In this document: positions 15,418 to 18,086 of the stretch, one piece after another | Layout of the letters: every line of letters begins with the position of its first letter | How positions within the stretch are numbered: position 1 is the first letter of the stretch | DNA from: an uncultured Clostridia bacterium | Lineage (GTDB): Bacteria > Bacillota > Clostridia > Oscillospirales > Ruminococcaceae | DNA: 18,086 nt | Assembly (NCBI GenBank): GCA_947427325.1 | Contig: CANEHP010000023.1 | Span: forward strand, 1 to 18,086 | Direction of reading: 5' to 3' | Program-made: the position numbers and the translations under genes | The notes under the pieces: generated by a model | Databases searched by the model: none | What the model saw: only the letters and a program-made list of their open reading frames with translations | Told to the model about the DNA's origin: nothing

Positions 15418-15447
15418 AAAACAGACAATCCTTGCGGTCTGTTTTTT
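15418..15447. terminator. hairpin with flanking A/T runs after ymfF
   Basis: AAAACAGAC (15418-15426) pairs with GTCTGTTTT (15437-15445) around a 10-base loop, followed on the plus strand by TT. Read on the minus strand, the direction of ymfF, the T run lies in the closing part of the stem. It may end or attenuate transcription between ymfF and ymfH. Confidence 0.6.
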
Positions 15448-15513
15448 GCATATTCCCGCCTATTTTCAATCTGAAATTAGTATAAAAATAAATAACTTTC
15501 ATATTGCGGCTTT

Positions 15514-16797
15514 TCAAACAGCTTTTAATTCATTCTCATCGTCGGAAGTAAGCACATAAAATGTATCAAGCCTTAAAGACCGTGCAGCTTTAATTATTTC
15601 CTCTTTGGTAATCTTTTCATCACGTTCTGCCCATTCTTCGGGTGTGGCTATATTGTCACAGTAAATTCGCGACAAATACCATACGGTAATAGAATTTAAG
15701 CTGTCATTATAAGATTTAAGATAGTTTTTGCGGTACATTTTGGCATTCACTATATCTTCTTCTGAAAATTCTCCGTTTTTCAGAAGCTCTAATTGATTTA
15801 ATATTTCACTATATGCTTTTTCAATATTTGTCTTTTCAACTCCGCAGGAAACGGATAAAGTCCCCTTAAGCCAATTTATATTTGACCAGCAGCTGTAGCA
15901 CAGCGACATTTTTTCTCGGACATTTACAAAAAGCTTTGATGTGGGAGTATCGCCGAAAATTTCATTCATAACAGTTAAAGCGGAAAGATTATCGCAGTCT
16001 GTTTTAAAACCCAAAATAAGCTTGCTTTGAGTTATGTCCATTTTATCCTCGACTTTTTCGGGAACGGCTTTTAAAGGACTTTTATGTGTTTTACAGGAAA
16101 AAATTTCGTTACGGGTTAGCTTTGTAAATAGGGAAGTGAGTTTTTTCTTAACATCTTCAAAATCACTTGTTCCGGAACAAATTATTTCAATGCGGCAATG
16201 CTGCAAAATGCGAAGATAAGCTCTGTATGCAGATTCTGCCGTTACCCTTTTTACTCCCTTAACTGTTCCCAATACTCTGAAGGCATAAGGCTCGCCTTTA
16301 TACATAATTTCCGCAGCATTTTGCGAAGCGTAGAATGATTTATCATTTATTTCCGATTCAATATCGTCAATAACCGACTGTTTTTCCAAGTTTAAAAATT
16401 TTTCTTCAAATTTGTTGTTTTCCGCCAAAGGATTAAATAAACAATCGGCTAATATTTCAACCGCTTCATTATCCATATTCTCTCCGTTTAAGGCATATTT
16501 GCTGTCAATATAATTTATTGAAAAGGAAATTGCCTGTGTATCCCCCATGGGGGCAACCCCACCGTTTAGTTTTGCGCAATACATAGCGGAAAGCATATTG
16601 TTCATCAAGGCGCAGGTGGGGTATTTACGGCTGCGCTTTGAAATATAGCGGGAAACTACTGCATTTTCCGATGCTATTTCCTCTGACAAGGGAGATAGAA
16701 AGGTGATGGTGATAACATTGGTTTTAAATCTCGAATCGGTTATTTTGCTGAAATAAATATCATTGCCGATTTCTCTCCTTTGAAAAATGTTTGCCAT
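15514..16797 (-). CDS. ymfF: M16-family peptidase-like protein without zinc motif, YmfF type
   Basis: A 427-residue M16-fold protein. It lacks HxxEH: the place where it should lie reads KYPTCALMNNMLSAMYCAKL, so it is presumably the non-catalytic partner of YmfH, as in other YmfF/YmfH pairs, where the inactive half shapes the chamber. The C-terminal half contains ITQSKLILGFKTD and FVNVREKMSLCYSCWS, typical of M16 second domains (RExxSLxY). The start ATG at 16797 has AAAGAAAGGA eight bases upstream (16806-16816), and the promoter at 16838-16866 is well placed. It is the first gene of the operon that ends with rmuC. Confidence 0.88.
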   Translation of the reverse strand: MANIFQRREIGNDIYFSKITDSRFKTNVITITFLSPLSEEIASENAVVSRYISKRSRKYPTCALMNNMLSAMYCAKLNGGVAPMGDTQAISFSINYIDSKYALNGENMDNEAVEILADCLFNPLAENNKFEEKFLNLEKQSVIDDIESEINDKSFYASQNAAEIMYKGEPYAFRVLGTVKGVKRVTAESAYRAYLRILQHCRIEIICSGTSDFEDVKKKLTSLFTKLTRNEIFSCKTHKSPLKAVPEKVEDKMDITQSKLILGFKTDCDNLSALTVMNEIFGDTPTSKLFVNVREKMSLCYSCWSNINWLKGTLSVSCGVEKTNIEKAYSEILNQLELLKNGEFSEEDIVNAKMYRKNYLKSYNDSLNSITVWYLSRIYCDNIATPEEWAERDEKITKEEIIKAARSLRLDTFYVLTSDDENELKAV

Positions 16798-16837
16798 TCA
16801 GCTTGTCCTTTCTTTTAGCAAAATATTACATCATTAT

Positions 16838-16866
16838 AGTATACCATATTCGATGCTTATTTTCCA
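16838..16866 (-). promoter_or_regulatory. ymfF operon promoter
   Basis: On the minus strand TGGAAA (16866-16861) is followed after 17 bp by TATACT (16843-16838), preceded by TGG (extended -10). The leader would be about 34 bases. An inverted repeat CCATAG/CTATGG (16864-16869 with 16887-16892) overlaps the -35 box and could be an operator, though it is short. Confidence 0.65.
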
Positions 16867-16909
16867 TAGCTTTCACAAAAAAATCACTATGGATCGTGTT
16901 ATTAGAAGC

Positions 16910-16935
16910 AAAAAAATTGGAACCCTATGGGTTCC
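16910..16935 (-). terminator. intrinsic terminator of the candidate small RNA
   Basis: GGAACCC and GGGTTCC (16929-16935 with 16919-16925) form a 7-bp GC-rich stem with a three-base loop, followed on the minus strand by AATTTTTTT. There is no annotated gene immediately upstream on this strand other than the predicted RNA. The next CDS ends 289 bp away. Confidence 0.88.
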
Positions 16936-17013
16936 GAAACTTAAATAATTAGAATGTGTAGAACAAAAGAAAGGAGACAACTAAAAATTAAGTAAATCAA
17001 TGTGATTTAACTT
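16910..17013 (-). ncRNA. candidate small RNA with an anti-Shine-Dalgarno segment, about 104 nt
   Basis: A perfect promoter (17020-17048) and a strong intrinsic terminator (16910-16935) define a transcript of about 104 nt starting near 17013. The 5' end can fold into a hairpin (17003-17013 with 16990-16999, one bulge, CAU loop). A mostly unpaired middle follows, containing GUCUCCUUUCUUUU (16978-16965), the complement of a strong Shine-Dalgarno sequence, and the terminator stem closes the RNA. No ORF with a ribosome binding site is present. Its complement AAAAGAAAGGA occurs at the ribosome binding sites of ymfF and lgt. The layout is that of a trans-acting regulatory RNA. It does not match 6S, tmRNA or SRP RNA in length or motif, and I recognise no known family. 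Confidence 0.65.
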
Positions 17014-17019
17014 ACTTGT

Positions 17020-17048
17020 ATTATATAACATTTTGTTGAGATTGTCAA
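17020..17048 (-). promoter_or_regulatory. consensus promoter of the candidate small RNA
   Basis: TTGACA (17048-17043), exactly 17 bp, then TATAAT (17025-17020): a 12/12 sigma-A consensus, the strongest promoter in the window. No open reading frame follows before the terminator. Confidence 0.9.
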
Positions 17049-17223
17049 TAACTTTTTCACGCCACTGAAAATATTTAGATATTTTGTCAAATATGAATGT
17101 GGAAAATTTACAAACTGCACATAAAAATGTAAAAATATTCTATTGCCGATATATCATTTTGTATAAATATTTGCAAAACAGTACGTAAACTGTCAACCGC
17201 TTAATAAATTTATTTTGCAGACT
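17049..17223. other. A+T-rich intergenic sequence upstream of the small RNA promoter
   Basis: No gene is seen. Two further TTGACA boxes occur on the minus strand (17095-17100 and 17191-17196) without convincing -10 partners. ACAGT/ACTGT (17179-17183 with 17190-17194 approximately) flanks ACGTAA and could be a small operator. No clear terminator for the 17224-17598 gene was found. Confidence 0.4.
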
Positions 17224-17598
17224 TTATGTTTTTTCTTTGATCAATAAATAGCTCTGCTCCAAAAGATAAAAAACAGTTTCATCTTTAACAGTATCGTCTA
17301 ATATTACAGATATCCACTTATCCTTATTCATATGATAAGCAGGGAAGAAGCCGTTTTGTTTTTGCAGTTCTCCGACCATCAATGGATCGCACTTTACATT
17401 TAATACATAAACGATTTTTTCATCATTAATCCCCAACCTGCTTTTGGGAATATCCATAACTATGCCAAACCATTTTTTGTTTATGCTGTTTCTATACACA
17501 TAGGTATTCGGCGTTTTTTCCCACAGATATTCGGGTTCAACACCGTAATAATCCTTAACATACTTATTTATTCTGTCCTTTTGTACGGTTCTTGCCAT
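17224..17598 (-). CDS. MmcQ/YjbR family protein
   Basis: A 124-residue protein matching the small YjbR/MmcQ family, whose fold resembles that of some DNA-binding domains but whose function is not known. Recognisable features are YGVEPEYLWEKTPNTYVYR near the start, NKKWFGIVMDIPKSRLG in the middle, and the C-terminal YHMNKDKWISVILDD and YLLEQSYLLI segments. The length is typical. The ATG at 17598 was preferred to a GTG two codons upstream because AAGG lies seven bases before it. It is cytoplasmic. It lies 55 bp after the small membrane gene on the same strand and could be co-transcribed with it. Confidence 0.9.
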   Translation of the reverse strand: MARTVQKDRINKYVKDYYGVEPEYLWEKTPNTYVYRNSINKKWFGIVMDIPKSRLGINDEKIVYVLNVKCDPLMVGELQKQNGFFPAYHMNKDKWISVILDDTVKDETVFYLLEQSYLLIKEKT

Positions 17599-17653
17599 TT
17601 TCACACCTTCTACTATATCATTAGCAATATTTTATCACACTAATCCTGCTTTT

Positions 17654-17878
17654 TCAATATTTTTGCATTTTTTGTTGTTTTTCGCTGCCATTTTCCTGCC
17701 GTTTACGCATTTTCAGCCAATTTATAAAGCCGTAAATGTCATTAACCAAAAAAACGGTAAAGCAAATAACCTCCGACAAATGTGAAATATCATTTATTGC
17801 CGCTAAAGTCCATAAAACAATCAGCATGATATCATTAACAGCAAGGGAAGCATTACAAAAATAACAGAACAGCTCCAT
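17654..17878 (-). CDS. small membrane protein, uncharacterised
   Basis: A 74-residue protein with two hydrophobic stretches, at about residues 1-28 and 35-52, and a basic, Gln-rich tail. The tripeptide NDI occurs three times (VNDIM, INDIS, VNDIY). The ATG at 17878 has AAGGGAG ten bases upstream, so it is likely translated. It overlaps in another frame the end of a 34-codon ORF starting at 17925 that resembles a PnuC N-terminus; the KGE codons of that ORF form this gene's ribosome binding site. It may be an independent small gene or what remains after a frameshift in a transporter gene. No function is known. Confidence 0.6.
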   Translation of the reverse strand: MELFCYFCNASLAVNDIMLIVLWTLAAINDISHLSEVICFTVFLVNDIYGFINWLKMRKRQENGSEKQQKMQKY

Positions 17879-17925
17879 AATGCTATTTCTCCCTTAGTGA
17901 AATAGTTTTTTATTCGTTTCGGCAT
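17821..17925 (-). pseudogene. PnuC-like N-terminal reading frame, 34 codons
   Basis: From the ATG at 17925, with GGAG six bases before it, the frame reads MPKRIKNYFTKGEIALWSCS and stops at 17821. The YFTKGEIALW segment resembles the start of clostridial PnuC-type nicotinamide riboside/NMN transporters. Nothing after about residue 20 fits PnuC in any frame that I can see. It may be a decayed pnuC, a leader peptide for the overlapping gene at 17654-17878, or a chance resemblance. Confidence 0.35.
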
Positions 17926-17942
17926 AACACTCTCCAAAACAA

Positions 17943-18086
17943 AAGGCATCTGTATACACATCTTCAAAGACCTAATGATGTGTAACAAATGCCTTAGCAT
18001 TTTATCTACCCGGCGGCAGAAAAATTCCTATTACTTATGCAGATTTGTAGCTTTATAGGAAGTGTGAAGCACCTCATGTGCCTTAT
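17943..18086 (-). promoter_or_regulatory. structured leader upstream of the 17925/17878 starts, possible riboswitch or attenuator
   Basis: Several inverted repeats lie in tandem: AAGGCAT/ATGCCTT (17943-17949 with 17989-17995) enclosing TACACATC/GATGTGTA (17955-17962 with 17977-17984), then TTCCTAT/ATAGGAA (18025-18031 with 18055-18061), then GCAC/GTGC (18069-18072 with 18078-18081). On the minus strand the first pair is followed by TTTTGTTTT and then the ribosome binding site, like a leader terminator. I matched it to no known riboswitch class, and its 5' end is cut by the window edge. Confidence 0.45.

Noticed and set aside
15289..15474. 61-codon plus-strand frame between ymfF and ymfH
   Set aside because: It lies across the nested palindrome, has no ribosome binding site, and shows no protein-like conservation signal.
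16965..17005. Plus-strand AAAGGAG followed by an ATG, suggesting a short gene
   Set aside because: The ATG at 17000 is followed at once by TGA, and there is no plus-strand promoter. The AAAGGAG is better explained as the complement of the minus-strand RNA seed.
16910..17048. 6S RNA, tmRNA or SRP RNA as the identity of the small RNA
   Set aside because: The predicted RNA is about 104 nt, with no long bubble-containing rod, no tRNA-like ends and no SRP Alu or S-domain motif.

Overview
The window looks like chromosome of a low-GC, Gram-positive anaerobe, most likely a gut-type clostridium (Oscillospiraceae/Ruminococcaceae-like). The signs are A+T-rich intergenic DNA, strong AAAGGA-type ribosome binding sites, TTGACA/TATAAT promoters, an acetate kinase divergent from tmcAL (ylbM), an archaeal-type prolyl-tRNA synthetase, and a ymfF-ymfH-lgt cluster. 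The species cannot be named from this sequence alone. No rRNA, tRNA or CRISPR array was seen.

Region 1 (1-3787, minus strand) is a tight operon: tmcAL, a DUF4380/aldose-mutarotase-like gene, murL, and the start of a MurD-type ligase that runs off the left edge. MurL beside a MurD-like ligase matches the MurD2/MurL route known from Xanthomonas oryzae. There L-Glu is added to UDP-MurNAc-L-Ala and then epimerised in place to D-Glu. Region 2 (3788-5150) is ackA on the plus strand, closed by a bidirectional terminator. Region 3 (5149-7548, minus) is a two-gene operon: an unrecognised 507-residue protein and a two-helix YcxB-like membrane protein. Region 4 (7606-9194) holds proS on the plus strand with a near-consensus promoter.

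Region 5 (9195-9714) has no intact gene. It holds a run of hairpins, a 92-bp palindromic element with 10-bp terminal inverted repeats, a fragment resembling the N-terminus of an IS256-family transposase, and an 18-bp-stem hairpin. Region 6 (9715-16866, minus) reads as one long operon: ymfF, an intergenic nested-palindrome element with a hairpin, ymfH, lgt, folD, a small membrane protein, a NUDIX hydrolase and rmuC. Several junctions are ATGA overlaps or gaps under 20 bp.

Region 7 (16798-17223) contains a likely small RNA gene on the minus strand. A perfect TTGACA-17-TATAAT promoter lies about 105 bp upstream of a GC-rich hairpin with a U-tract. The predicted RNA has a 5' hairpin and a single-stranded CU-rich segment complementary to Shine-Dalgarno sequences, including 11 nt at ymfF and 11 nt at lgt. 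Region 8 (17224-18086, minus) has a YjbR/MmcQ-family gene and a small membrane protein. The latter overlaps, in another frame, a 34-codon ORF resembling a PnuC N-terminus. Upstream of both lies a structured leader that may be a riboswitch or attenuator cut by the window edge.
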